Assembly (NCBI GenBank): GCA_027007465.1
Contig: JALTFF010000081.1
Span: 1 to 20,959 of the forward strand
Source of the DNA: a bacterium
Lineage (GTDB): Bacteria; Patescibacteriota; Patescibacteriia; Patescibacteriales; JALTFF01
Direction: 5' to 3'
DNA length: 20,959 nt
Shown: in pieces, positions 1 to 7,322 of the stretch
Layout of the letters: every line of letters starts with the position of its first letter
Position numbering within the stretch: position 1 is the first letter of the stretch
Position numbers and translations under genes: made by a program
The notes under the pieces: model-generated
What the model was told of the DNA's origin: nothing
Databases searched by the model: none
What the model saw: the letters and a program-made list of their open reading frames with translations, nothing else

Positions 1-40
1 CTTCCCCTCTACCAACAACAATAAATCCTACTATTTTCAT
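1..40 (-). CDS. 5' end of a hypothetical gene running off the left edge
   Basis: An ATG at 40 (minus strand) opens a frame that runs to the window edge without a stop, starting MKIVGFIVVGRGE. Only 13 residues are visible, which is too few for a family assignment. The hydrophobic start followed by Gly-Arg-Gly could be the first strand of an alpha/beta enzyme, but that is a guess. It follows the 96-aa gene by 17 nt in the same direction, so it is probably the next gene of the head operon. The leader is A-rich with no clear Shine-Dalgarno sequence, as for most genes here. Confidence 0.55.
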   Translation of the reverse strand, partial: MKIVGFIVVGRGE

Positions 41-57
41 TTTTTCTTAATTATTAT

Positions 58-348
58 TTATTTACAATTTTTTGGTTGTCTGATAGTTCCATAATTACCA
101 ATTCCTTTACCAGAACCATCTAATCTTCTATTTTTATTATTTTTTATTCTATTTTTTCTTCTATTTACTTTGTTCCAAAAAATCTTTCCAGCCACTCTTT
201 CTCCAATCTTTTTTGAACCATACTTTTTAGCAGCTTTAGTAGCTATTTTTTTAAATCCGCCAGTTTTATAAGAATGCCCAAGCTTTTTAACCATCGTTTT
301 TCCTCTTTTAGTTTTAGGAATTACTTTTTTAATCACCTTTTTTTTCAT
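58..348 (-). CDS. small very basic protein, unknown function
   Basis: This 96-aa protein is dominated by Lys and Arg. It has a Gly/Ala-containing central block (KKYGSKKIGERVAGKIFWNK, about residues 41-60) between two basic tails. Proteins with a similar 'KKYGSKxxGxxVAGxIFW' block are familiar to me from uncultured-phage genomes near virion genes, but I know of no demonstrated function. The charge suggests binding to DNA, RNA or the acidic capsid interior (inference). The start overlaps the stop of the preceding gene as ATGA (345-348), indicating translational coupling. There is no signal peptide or clear membrane helix. Confidence 0.75.
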   Translation of the reverse strand: MKKKVIKKVIPKTKRGKTMVKKLGHSYKTGGFKKIATKAAKKYGSKKIGERVAGKIFWNKVNRRKNRIKNNKNRRLDGSGKGIGNYGTIRQPKNCK

Positions 349-683
349 ATTTTTTTAATTTTATTTAAATAATTATCATTTGGTTGTTTAGGCAACCTTT
401 TTAAACGAATTGCTCTTTTTATTTCTCTATCCAAATAAGCACCTATTTGTCTAGTAATTTTATAATTCTCTACTTCTTCTTTTTTGGCTAATAAACCGCT
501 ATTTTTTATTAACCTTAATTTTCGCTTTAATTCTGGCTTAACATCTTTATCAACTAAACCTCTTTCTACAACTTCTTTTATCGCCATATAATCTTCTTTT
601 TCTTTCATTATATTTTTCTTAAGATTACTCGGAACAGAATCAGATATTCTTTTTAATTCATTATGTATTTGTTTTTCATTCAT
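345..683 (-). CDS. hypothetical basic helical protein in head operon
   Basis: This 112-aa frame is linked by ATGA overlaps to the genes on both sides (680-683 upstream, 345-348 downstream), so the three frames 1282-58 form a tightly coupled set. The protein is rich in Lys, Glu, Arg and Leu with heptad-like helical stretches (about 1-60 and 70-95), and has no Cys and no membrane segment. I do not recognise the family. Its position just after the coat protein, where many phages carry head-completion or neck proteins, is suggestive only; no adaptor or stopper motif can be read. Confidence 0.7.
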   Translation of the reverse strand: MNEKQIHNELKRISDSVPSNLKKNIMKEKEDYMAIKEVVERGLVDKDVKPELKRKLRLIKNSGLLAKKEEVENYKITRQIGAYLDREIKRAIRLKRLPKQPNDNYLNKIKKI

Positions 684-1282
684 ATATTATTTGTTTCCAT
701 TAAATTTTTAATTATTTTAATTCTATCTGCTTTTACTGGCGTAATAATGTCTTCATTACTAATCCCATGCGGAACTTTTTTAATATTCTTTATCTCTGCT
801 TTAATGGCTTTATTTATAATAACTTTATTAAAATTTTTTATTTTATCATTTACTATCTCAAGTTTTTTTTCTACATCTTTAATAAATTTCATTACCCTTC
901 TTAATTTATCCACTTTTTCCATTATTGTTTTATCATCAGAAGAAATCAAGTCTTCTTTTATCATATCTTCAAACCTTAACTTATCTTCTATTTCTATATA
1001 TCTTTGCAACTCTTTTTGAAGTTGTCTTTTTTCCGCCATTAATTTTTGCTTCTTTATTTTTGCTTCAGCTATTACTTTTTTATATAATTTACCATCTGAC
1101 TTACCAATATAAACAATATCTTTTCTCGCCCAATTACCTTGTCCTCTAATTAATTCCCAAGCTTCAATTTTTTGAGCAGCAAATATCTTCCCGTCTCCTC
1201 TTTTAAAGAAATAAACTTCTTTGCCAATACCACTATCATTTTGATATTTTTGTTTTTCTGTAATTATCGTATCAATAACCAT
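680..1282 (-). CDS. hypothetical coiled-coil protein downstream of the coat gene
   Basis: The protein is 200 aa. The N-terminal 70 residues form a compact-looking domain with the landmarks YFFKRGDGKI (24-33), AWELIRG and YIGKSDGK. A long charged helical region rich in Lys/Glu/Leu (about 70-160) follows and probably forms a coiled coil. I have seen the 'RGDGKI...AWxLL...G.SDGK' pattern in small proteins next to phage capsid genes, but I know of no assigned role. It starts 115 nt after the coat stop, beyond a strong stem-loop (1290-1348), and its stop overlaps the next start as ATGA. A scaffold-like or minor head role is possible but unproven. Confidence 0.7.
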   Translation of the reverse strand: MVIDTIITEKQKYQNDSGIGKEVYFFKRGDGKIFAAQKIEAWELIRGQGNWARKDIVYIGKSDGKLYKKVIAEAKIKKQKLMAEKRQLQKELQRYIEIEDKLRFEDMIKEDLISSDDKTIMEKVDKLRRVMKFIKDVEKKLEIVNDKIKNFNKVIINKAIKAEIKNIKKVPHGISNEDIITPVKADRIKIIKNLMETNNI

Positions 1283-1289
1283 ATTGTTT

Positions 1290-1348
1290 CATTTGTTTCC
1301 AAATTGCTTTGGCTCTACCAATTTGGATAATAGAGCCAAAAACAAATG
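1290..1348 (-). promoter_or_regulatory. strong stem-loop with alternative pairings between coat gene and next gene
   Basis: In the minus-strand transcript an outer stem CATTTGTTT (1348-1340) pairs with AAACAAATG (1298-1290). An inner 10-bp stem TTTGGCTCTA (positions 1308-1317 on plus) pairs perfectly with TAGAGCCAAA (1331-1340). A third pair, CCAAATT (1326-1320) with AATTTGG (1305-1299), crosses the inner stem and competes with it. No T-run follows on the minus strand, so it is not a standard intrinsic terminator. By position it could be an mRNA-stabilising, processing or attenuation element that lets the coat protein be made in excess over downstream genes (inference). Confidence 0.6.
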
Positions 1349-1396
1349 TTAACAATTATTATATTTATAATTTTAACATATTAAAAACGCTTATAC

Positions 1397-2317
1397 CTAT
1401 GCAGTAGTAGCTGTCATATTAGCATTTAACAAAACAGCTGCTGGTTCTCTTAACACTGCTACACCATAAATAGTGTCAACGACAGTCAATAAACCTAAAT
1501 TTTCAAGTTTATATTGTGCCTGAACTCTTGCGAAATTACCGCCATCGTTTTGAATAGCAACTCCGAAAGCTGATTTATGGAGTAAGAGGTTTCTATAAGT
1601 CTGTAAACCAGAGACTACCCTTGAAGAAGTGTATAAATCAACTGAATACAAAGTTCCTTTATAATTCTTAGCACTAACTTCACCAAAAGCACCAGTTCTA
1701 ATAATAGAAGGCTTACCGTTCATTGAATTATCGTAATACTTAGCAATTCCAGCAATCTGATTCCAATAAACTGTTGGATGCACAAAGAAGGCAGTTTCAT
1801 CTATTTCGTAATTATCGCTATCTAATTTATTAATAGATTCCCTAATTTCAAGGTCTGATAAAACTGTAGCTGTATCTCCGACTACATTAGTGCTAACTGA
1901 AGACCAAAGAGCAAATAAACTATCTTCTATTGCTCTTGTCAATAACTTCCTTGCTTCTGTGGCGTATTTCTCGTTCAATTTATACTTAGTAGCTAACTGA
2001 CGAATATCTTTATCTCCAATAATCCATGCAATATATTTATGAGTATTAACAGATAAAGTTGTGTCAATACTAGCTACAGATTCATCAACAACGGCATCAC
2101 CCTGAGTAGACTGTGTTTGAACAGTAAACTCATTAGTATAAATATCAGGAACATGACAAGTATCTCCACCATCATCTATATAATCACTTAAATCAGTTAC
2201 GAAATTTAAGATTGTCAAATCTTCAAACTTTGGTTCGTTTACTATTGGCGTCCATACCTCTGGAATAACACTTGCTAAATCAGTGGCAGTATAAGCGTCT
2301 GTAGGGCTTGAAAACAT
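1397..2317 (-). CDS. major capsid protein (HK97-fold coat)
   Basis: This 306-aa protein has the size and composition of a phage coat: few Lys, many Thr/Ala/Val, alternating short strands. An N-terminal arm (SVIPEVWTPIVNEPKFEDL) is followed by an acidic segment (DLSDYIDDGGDTCHVPDI) of E-loop type. The central helix is about 105-160, and the C-terminal part (LLTVVDTIYGVAVLREPAAV) resembles the A-domain/P-domain end of HK97-like coats. It lies directly after an acidic scaffold gene and after portal and terminase, the standard head order. There is no fused protease or delta domain; the scaffold is a separate gene. The start at 2317 is the only ATG giving the full N-arm, and its leader (TTTTTAGTATATG) has no Shine-Dalgarno. 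Assignment is by size, composition and position; no structural comparison was run. Confidence 0.88.
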   Translation of the reverse strand: MFSSPTDAYTATDLASVIPEVWTPIVNEPKFEDLTILNFVTDLSDYIDDGGDTCHVPDIYTNEFTVQTQSTQGDAVVDESVASIDTTLSVNTHKYIAWIIGDKDIRQLATKYKLNEKYATEARKLLTRAIEDSLFALWSSVSTNVVGDTATVLSDLEIRESINKLDSDNYEIDETAFFVHPTVYWNQIAGIAKYYDNSMNGKPSIIRTGAFGEVSAKNYKGTLYSVDLYTSSRVVSGLQTYRNLLLHKSAFGVAIQNDGGNFARVQAQYKLENLGLLTVVDTIYGVAVLREPAAVLLNANMTATTA

Positions 2318-2350
2318 ATACTAAAAACTACTATTCAAAAAAATAAAGCT

Positions 2351-2983
2351 TTATTTATGGACAAACTTCTTTTTCATTTCTTCAAAAGCTTTTTGCTTTT
2401 CATCTATTGAAGATTCTCTATTAGTTACTACTTCCTTATAAGTTTTTCCATTTTGCAACTTTATTGGATTTGAATTAGTAGGGCGAGGAGTTGCTTGTTC
2501 TACTTTTTGTTTAGCTCTAATAGCTTCTATCCCAGCCATATACTTTTCATTTGAAACTAATGCTTCAACTGATAATCCCATTGACGAAGCCTCTTCATTC
2601 AACTCTTTAATCTCTAATGGAGTAAATCCCTTAGACTGTAAGTCTAAAACAGTAGTAATACTAATGTCGCCATTTCTGCCAGAAACTTGCTTTGTAGAGC
2701 TTTGCGAAGGCGTATCTCCAAGTTTCTCCTCTTTAATTTTTTTAAGCTTTCCTTCGGCTTTTTTAGCTCTTTCAAATAATCGTTTATTACTATTCTTCAG
2801 AGCAGAAAATTTAGCTTTTAATTCCTCATCTTCAATTTCTTCTTCTTCATTATCATCATATTCCTCTTCATCAAAAACTTCATCGTTCTCTAATTCTAAA
2901 TTTTCTTCAATGTTTTTTTCTTGGTCATTGCCCAAAGTTTCGCCATTTTGAGAGTTAGCGTTCTCATTATTATTATCTAACAT
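2351..2983 (-). CDS. capsid scaffolding protein
   Basis: The protein is 210 aa. The N-terminal third is extremely acidic (about residues 20-56, runs of Glu and Asp such as EEEYDDNEEEEIEDEE). A predicted coiled coil follows (about 56-90, with lysine-rich KKAEGKLKKIKEEK), then a Ser/Gln-rich linker and a basic helical C-terminus (KQKAFEEMKKKF). Acidic-helical proteins with a basic C-terminal helix lying directly upstream of the coat gene are typical scaffolds that shape the procapsid, the basic tail contacting coat subunits. No protease motif is seen. The gene sits 33 nt before the coat start. Two small stem-loops lie just upstream of its start (2992-3034). Confidence 0.8.
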   Translation of the reverse strand: MLDNNNENANSQNGETLGNDQEKNIEENLELENDEVFDEEEYDDNEEEEIEDEELKAKFSALKNSNKRLFERAKKAEGKLKKIKEEKLGDTPSQSSTKQVSGRNGDISITTVLDLQSKGFTPLEIKELNEEASSMGLSVEALVSNEKYMAGIEAIRAKQKVEQATPRPTNSNPIKLQNGKTYKEVVTNRESSIDEKQKAFEEMKKKFVHK

Positions 2984-2991
2984 AGTTTTAA

Positions 2992-3034
2992 GCTCTTATG
3001 TAGAGCAATAATATGGCTATAAAAGAGTAGCCAT
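2992..3034 (-). promoter_or_regulatory. two tandem small stem-loops before the scaffold gene
   Basis: In the 62-nt gap between the 79-aa gene and the scaffold gene there are two inverted repeats. GCTCT-TATGT-AGAGC (2992-3006) has a 5-bp stem. ATGGCTA (3013-3019) pairs with TAGCCAT (3028-3034), a 7-bp stem with an 8-nt loop. Neither is followed by a T-run on the minus strand. They could mark an mRNA processing point or protect the scaffold/coat message. The function is inferred from position only. Confidence 0.4.
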
Positions 3035-3045
3035 TATACTCTTTA

Positions 3046-3285
3046 TTATTCAAAATCGTCATTTGGACGATTAATAACACTATTTAATTTTATTTTATCA
3101 ATTAAATGCTCTTTAATTACTTTATAAACTAAATTTCTCGTTTCAACAGTATAATTTCCATTACGAACATCGCATATCCAATCTCCTACTTTATCAAGAT
3201 AACTTAAAAACACAGTATTACCTTTAAAACTCTTTAATACTTTTTGTTCTTCTTTTGTCAATTTTAATGTTGAATTTTCTTTCAT
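3046..3285 (-). CDS. hypothetical 79-aa protein between portal and scaffold
   Basis: The start overlaps the portal stop as ATGA (3282-3285), so it is probably co-translated with the portal. The protein has the pattern LTKEEQKVLKSFKGN, then VGDWICDVRNGNYTVETRN, then VIKEHLIDKI. It is a soluble, mostly helical small protein with one Cys. I do not recognise a family. Small genes in this slot are common in phages with a similar portal and scaffold and are usually unannotated. A head-assembly role is plausible from position alone. Confidence 0.65.
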   Translation of the reverse strand: MKENSTLKLTKEEQKVLKSFKGNTVFLSYLDKVGDWICDVRNGNYTVETRNLVYKVIKEHLIDKIKLNSVINRPNDDFE

Positions 3286-5012
3286 ACTTTTACTTCACCA
3301 CTTCCTTGCATTTGTGCTACTTGCTGCTGAAGTGGTTGTTTCGCTGTTTTTATTGGAATTGATAGCTGATTATTATTTTGAACAATAGGTTGTAAATCCA
3401 CTCCATATAATCCTTGCATTTCAAGCATCTTATAAAAAATATTTCTTATGACTGAATTATTAAGTATTTCTGGCGATTGACTAACTGTTTGTAAAATTGA
3501 TTGATAAGCTAAAAATCGCTGTTGAACATTTACGCTTTCGCCAGTAATAACAATATCAAATAAATCTATATCTTTATAATAATCATCAGGAACTTCTATT
3601 GGTAACACTCCTTTTTCATCTATTTTTGCTTCAATTTCACTCCTCATTTCTTCTATATTTGATAAAGTAGGAATTATACCTCTATCTCTATATCTTTTTA
3701 AATTATCATATAATATCTCATCAACAACGCTATTAAATAATTGTCTATATTCTCCATCTCCTTTGCTTACAGGAACAATATGTGATTTTCTTCTTGCTTT
3801 CTTAAATTCTGGTATTTTGTCTTCATATAATAACTTTTTAATAAACAATCCGAAATTTTCTGTCTTACCAGCAAAAAAACTTGCTGTCATTTGCGCTTGA
3901 AGTTGCCCAAGCCCTAATGGCGTTTGACTAGGTAAGTTATCTCCCCTAGCAATATCAGTATCAAATGTTTTTTGCGTTTTATTTCTCATCCAATCCTCTT
4001 TATCAATCTGAAAACTTGTTGTATCAACATTATCAAACCTTAATGGAACAAGACTGCCAGTTGTTTTAATTACTTGTGCTATATTCATTCCATTCAACAA
4101 ATTATTCCCTATACTATCATCATCACTAGTAGTTAAATGGAGTGATTTTATATACATTACCAACTTCTCTAAATGCTTTATTTCATTTAATCTCATTTGA
4201 TTAGTAAACAAATATTCTGGATAACCATAACCGAGTAACCTTCCATCTTTTCTTTCCCAAACTAATTCTCTATATGGAATATTATCTACTTTATCCTCAT
4301 GAAGAACTAAACTACCAACATTTTCATTCTTCGCCTTGAGATATTGTTGTTCTGATGTTTCTACAACTTTTCCATTCTTTGTCTTATTAGCTAAAACATC
4401 TCCCATTATTTTTCTTTCATATCCATCAGCTATTTTTTCATAACATTCATATAATAAATAACTATTATCCACTCTATCTCTATTAAACAATTCTTGAATA
4501 TTCTCTTTTTTATTCCATTTCATCGCCATTATTTCCCCTTTACTCATTCTTAATACTTCATAAACAAAATCTGAACTATATAAATTTTTAGCCCCTACAT
4601 TAAACCTTAAATTAGAAATTGGAACTTTAAAATAATTTCCATTAACTTTTTTAATAACTACATGCCCTCGTGGATATTCGTCTTTAATTTCATTCAATAA
4701 TAATGCAAAATCACTATTTTTTGCCCAATACTTAAAATCTCGTTGCATTATTAATGTTTGATAAAAATTTGTTCCATTAGATACAAACAAAATATCTTTC
4801 AAATCTAAATCAATGAACTTACTAGCAACATCACAAGTTGACTTTACAATATTGAAGAAATCTTTTCTTATACCATTGCTATCTTTATCGCTTCCCAACA
4901 TTTTTCCATCATAATATGCTATTGCTTTTTTAATAGTTTTAGCAGTATCAAAATCATAACCACCTGGCATTTTCACTACAGAATAATATTTTGCTAAATT
5001 ATTTTTAAACAT
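3282..5012 (-). CDS. portal protein
   Basis: The 576-aa product is the expected size for a phage portal, the dodecameric vertex ring through which DNA is packaged and ejected. It follows the large terminase gene by 45 nt and precedes scaffold and coat. Landmarks are an N-terminal block (about 30-56, with SDKDSNGIRKDFFNIV) seen in portals of podovirus-like and uncultured phages, a central 'ELVWERKDGRLLGYG...NQMRLNEIKHLEKLV' wing/stem region (about 255-290), a 'DTDIARGDNLPSQTPLGLGQ' stretch (about 350-370), and a Gln-rich C-terminus (NNNQLSIPIKTAKQPLQQQV). The start at 5012 has no Shine-Dalgarno. Assignment rests on these landmarks, length and gene order. Confidence 0.85.
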   Translation of the reverse strand: MFKNNLAKYYSVVKMPGGYDFDTAKTIKKAIAYYDGKMLGSDKDSNGIRKDFFNIVKSTCDVASKFIDLDLKDILFVSNGTNFYQTLIMQRDFKYWAKNSDFALLLNEIKDEYPRGHVVIKKVNGNYFKVPISNLRFNVGAKNLYSSDFVYEVLRMSKGEIMAMKWNKKENIQELFNRDRVDNSYLLYECYEKIADGYERKIMGDVLANKTKNGKVVETSEQQYLKAKNENVGSLVLHEDKVDNIPYRELVWERKDGRLLGYGYPEYLFTNQMRLNEIKHLEKLVMYIKSLHLTTSDDDSIGNNLLNGMNIAQVIKTTGSLVPLRFDNVDTTSFQIDKEDWMRNKTQKTFDTDIARGDNLPSQTPLGLGQLQAQMTASFFAGKTENFGLFIKKLLYEDKIPEFKKARRKSHIVPVSKGDGEYRQLFNSVVDEILYDNLKRYRDRGIIPTLSNIEEMRSEIEAKIDEKGVLPIEVPDDYYKDIDLFDIVITGESVNVQQRFLAYQSILQTVSQSPEILNNSVIRNIFYKMLEMQGLYGVDLQPIVQNNNQLSIPIKTAKQPLQQQVAQMQGSGEVKV

Positions 5013-5057
5013 TTATTCGTATTAAATTGATATTTTCCACCATTATTTCACTACTAT

Positions 5058-6317
5058 TTACTCAAAATCATAATTATTACTAACTTTTCCGTATCTTTTT
5101 ATTTGAAATGGCGTATCTAATAAATTTGTAGGCTGAAATCTATTTAATGGCATATATGTTGTTATAGCATACCTAAGAGCATCTAGCAAATCATCAAACT
5201 CTTTTATTGGTTTTTCGCTTTCTCCTTCTTCTGGATAAGCATACATTGATAGTTCATCTAAAATATATTTACAATTTTCATTTATAAGTAATCTCCCTTG
5301 TTTAAATAATTCTCTTATTTTATCTATTCCTAATGTAATACTTCCTTTCCCTTTATTAACTTCTCTTGGAAATAACCCACTCCTTTTCATTTCTTCTAAC
5401 CTATCTGGTTCAGCAGGATCTGGATACCAAAACCTTATTTTATATTTTTCTTTAAAATATTTTAATTTTTCTATAATTTCCGCCGTTGTTTTGCCTCTTT
5501 TATAATATTCATCAATAACATAAAAATAATTATCGTTATCAATCCCAATTACTACAACAGCAGTAGGATGATTAAACCCCCAATCAATGCCAGCAATAAC
5601 TTCTTTAAACCGCTTCTTTTCTATAATATCTGCTGATATTTTATGCACTGATGGCATAAATTCATCATAAACAAGTCCTTCTTTCCTCTCCATTAAACCA
5701 CAATATCTTCTTTTAAAAGTTCTTTTATCCATCGTTGCTTTTGCCCTCTCATATTCTGCTTTAGGAAAAAATGGATTATCAATACTTCTGAATTGAACCA
5801 CTTTATATTCTGGTATCCCTTCTTTCCATTTCTCATAAAAGTCTTTTTTTAGCCAATTCTCGGCGTATGGAGTAGTAGTAATAAATAATTTTCCTTCCAA
5901 TATGCTTAATCTTCCTTGAACATTAATCCATACATCTAATTTCATTTGCCCTGCTTCATCTGCCCATACCCAACGCAATGTCATCCCTTCAATAACATTA
6001 GGATTGTCTGTAGAGCGAACATATATTTTCCCTCTATCAGGAACATCTATAACTCCTTCTTGTTTCTTATAAAACTTCTTTAAATCTGGATTTATTTCAA
6101 AAAATTTTGGTAAAGTAGATTGAGTAAGTATTTTGTATGTCGGCGATATTATTAGCCCATCATCATTAAATTTATCCCATTGCATTCTGCTCCATATAGC
6201 ACCTGCTATTGTTTTACCACTTTGTATTCCAGCGATGAGAGCGATAAAGCGTTCTTTTGCAAAAATAGCTTTATCTTGAAATTTATGCAGCTTAATAGTT
6301 CTTTCATCTGTTTTCAT
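5058..6317 (-). CDS. terL: terminase large subunit (packaging ATPase and nuclease)
   Basis: The 419-aa protein carries both motor and nuclease signatures. The Walker A motif is AGIQSGKT (29-36), Walker B with the catalytic acidic pair is LRWVWADEA (114-122, D120/E121), and the coupling motif is FITTTPY (145-151). The C-terminal RNase H-like nuclease shows IAGIDWGFNH (D245), WYPDP (D300) and FDDLLDALRYA (D375/D376/D379). It drives DNA into the procapsid through the portal and cuts the concatemer or circle. It is short for the family but has all motifs. The start at 6317 is supported by a partial Shine-Dalgarno (AGGA, 8 nt upstream). A long structured leader with a T-run (6341-6479) lies just before it. 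It is downstream of the small terminase and the membrane protein. Confidence 0.95.
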   Translation of the reverse strand: MKTDERTIKLHKFQDKAIFAKERFIALIAGIQSGKTIAGAIWSRMQWDKFNDDGLIISPTYKILTQSTLPKFFEINPDLKKFYKKQEGVIDVPDRGKIYVRSTDNPNVIEGMTLRWVWADEAGQMKLDVWINVQGRLSILEGKLFITTTPYAENWLKKDFYEKWKEGIPEYKVVQFRSIDNPFFPKAEYERAKATMDKRTFKRRYCGLMERKEGLVYDEFMPSVHKISADIIEKKRFKEVIAGIDWGFNHPTAVVVIGIDNDNYFYVIDEYYKRGKTTAEIIEKLKYFKEKYKIRFWYPDPAEPDRLEEMKRSGLFPREVNKGKGSITLGIDKIRELFKQGRLLINENCKYILDELSMYAYPEEGESEKPIKEFDDLLDALRYAITTYMPLNRFQPTNLLDTPFQIKRYGKVSNNYDFE

Positions 6318-6340
6318 GATGTTTCCTGCTAATAGTTTTT

Positions 6341-6479
6341 AAAAAAAGAAGGGGGAAAAATAGGTTCTTTTTTTAAATTTTTATAACTTTTAATAGTTAT
6401 TTTATTTTTATAACTTTTAATAGTTATTTTATGCCTATTAGTTTTTTAACCATTTACTTCCCCCCTTTCTATAAAGAAC
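6341..6479 (-). promoter_or_regulatory. structured leader upstream of terL, possible attenuator
   Basis: The 176-nt gap before terL holds nested and crossing complementary segments (minus-strand view). AGAAAGGGGGGAA (6470-6458) pairs with TTCCCCCTTCT (6357-6347), with small bulges, and is followed directly by seven T (6347-6341), the layout of an intrinsic terminator with a long apical region. Inside it, AATAGG (6439-6434) pairs with CCTATT (6364-6359). Two identical 18-nt stem-loops, ATAACT-N6-AGTTAT, sit at 6383-6400 and 6410-6427 in a 27-bp direct repeat. GTTCTTT (6479-6473) can also pair with AAAGAAC (6370-6364), crossing the main stem. I read it as a conditional terminator or structured leader in the late operon (inference). 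Confidence 0.55.
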
Positions 6480-6493
6480 AATTAATTTTTATA

Positions 6494-6685
6494 TTAATTG
6501 GAAATTATAGATAAATTATTATTAATTTCTTTCGTAATTCCATTTAAAATAGCTATTAAGAATGGAGCATAAACCCAATTTAGTTTCATCAAATATATAA
6601 TTAAAATTCCTATTGCCCCATTAATGGTGTTCCAATAAAATCTTTTTGCCTGTTTTGAAAATAAAACTTGTTTTAATTTTTCCAT
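6494..6685 (-). CDS. small membrane protein, holin-like
   Basis: This 63-aa protein has a basic N-terminus (MEKLKQVLFSKQAKRFYWN) and two short hydrophobic stretches (about 20-35, INGAIGILIIYLMKL, and 38-49, YAPFLIAILNGI), ending in a polar tail. Size and layout fit a two-helix holin-like or other small phage membrane protein in the inner membrane; no family motif proves lysis function. It lies between the small and large terminase genes. The leader contains CGGGAAAC about 11 nt before the ATG, a weak Shine-Dalgarno candidate. No endolysin gene is visible in the window, so the lysis assignment stays tentative. Confidence 0.65.
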   Translation of the reverse strand: MEKLKQVLFSKQAKRFYWNTINGAIGILIIYLMKLNWVYAPFLIAILNGITKEINNNLSIISN

Positions 6686-6733
6686 ATTTTTTTATGTTTC
6701 CCGCCATTTATTTATTCATTTATTTGTTCATTA

Positions 6734-7117
6734 TTATTTCTGTTTGACTTCCCTACCATTGCTTCTGACAATTTTCAATTTATAAAGATTAATATTTCCT
6801 TCAATTTCTTGCCTATCTTTATATCCTAAATTATTTTTAGCAGAGAATATCCAAACCGTCGGATTTATCTTGCCTTTCATCGCTAATTGCTCTTGTAAAG
6901 CTACAATTTTATCCTTTGCTTTTTTAATTGCGTCAGAGTATTTTTCCTTTTTTTCATAATCACAAAGCGTCTCACGGCTCGTATCAAGCCATACCGCCAT
7001 TCCCGAAACAGTCGGTATTTCTTCATCTTTTTTGCAATGATTAAAGTAAGATACAATTTTTCTTTGTAAAATTCCAAGTGTTTTAAATTTTAATGGTCTC
7101 CCCGCTCGGCGTGCCAT
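6734..7117 (-). CDS. terS: terminase small subunit (DNA recognition)
   Basis: The 127-aa protein opens with a basic motif (ARRAGRPLKFK). A helix-turn-helix region follows (about 35-60, TVSGMAVWLDTSRETLCDYE), then a helical oligomerisation part (KKAKDKIVALQEQLAMKG) and the C-terminal pattern 'NPTVWIFSAKNNLGYKDRQEIEG'. This combination of GRP..K, T-x-L-DTSRET and 'IF..KNN.G(Y/W)KD' is the pattern I associate with phage small terminase / DNA-packaging proteins. It binds the packaging site and loads the large terminase. It is the first gene of the minus-strand head operon, 35-85 nt downstream of two tandem promoters. It has no Shine-Dalgarno (leader TTTGTTTTTATATG). Confidence 0.88.
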   Translation of the reverse strand: MARRAGRPLKFKTLGILQRKIVSYFNHCKKDEEIPTVSGMAVWLDTSRETLCDYEKKEKYSDAIKKAKDKIVALQEQLAMKGKINPTVWIFSAKNNLGYKDRQEIEGNINLYKLKIVRSNGREVKQK

Positions 7118-7158
7118 ATAAAAACAAATTAAAAATTATTTTATTTATTTATATTTAT

Positions 7159-7186
7159 ATTATACTACTATTTTATTTTTTGTCAA
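7159..7186 (-). promoter_or_regulatory. proximal late-operon promoter (sigma-70-like)
   Basis: On the minus strand TTGACA (7186-7181) is followed, after 16 nt, by TATAAT (7164-7159). Both boxes match the consensus exactly. Predicted transcription starts near 7152, about 35 nt before the small-terminase ATG. The sequence past the -10 box reads ATAAATA, as in the two plus-strand promoters. Confidence 0.8.
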
Positions 7187-7207
7187 GTATTTTTTATTTA
7201 TATTTAT

Positions 7208-7235
7208 ATTATACTACTATTTTATTTTTTGTCAA
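7208..7235 (-). promoter_or_regulatory. distal late-operon promoter, tandem duplicate
   Basis: On the minus strand this is a second TTGACA (7235-7230), 16-nt spacer, TATAAT (7213-7208). The spacer and flanks are identical to the proximal promoter, exactly 49 bp away. The two copies form a direct tandem duplication of about 49 bp (roughly 7146-7243), so the head operon starts from two identical promoters. Confidence 0.8.
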
Positions 7236-7322
7236 GTGCTTTTTGTAAATCGCCATTAATATTAATATATTTTTTTTAATAGCATTAATTTTAACATTTT
7301 TTATCACTTTCTTAATTTATAA

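Noticed and set aside
663..1149. Plus-strand frames at 663-1019 and 925-1149
   Set aside because: They lie antisense to the coupled minus-strand genes, are Phe/Leu/Ser-rich as expected for the reverse of Lys/Glu-rich coding DNA, and have no promoter or ribosome site.
2664..2951. Plus-strand Ser/Phe-rich frame opposite the scaffold gene
   Set aside because: It is the mirror of the acidic Glu/Asp stretch of the scaffold protein (TTC/TCA runs), not an independent gene.
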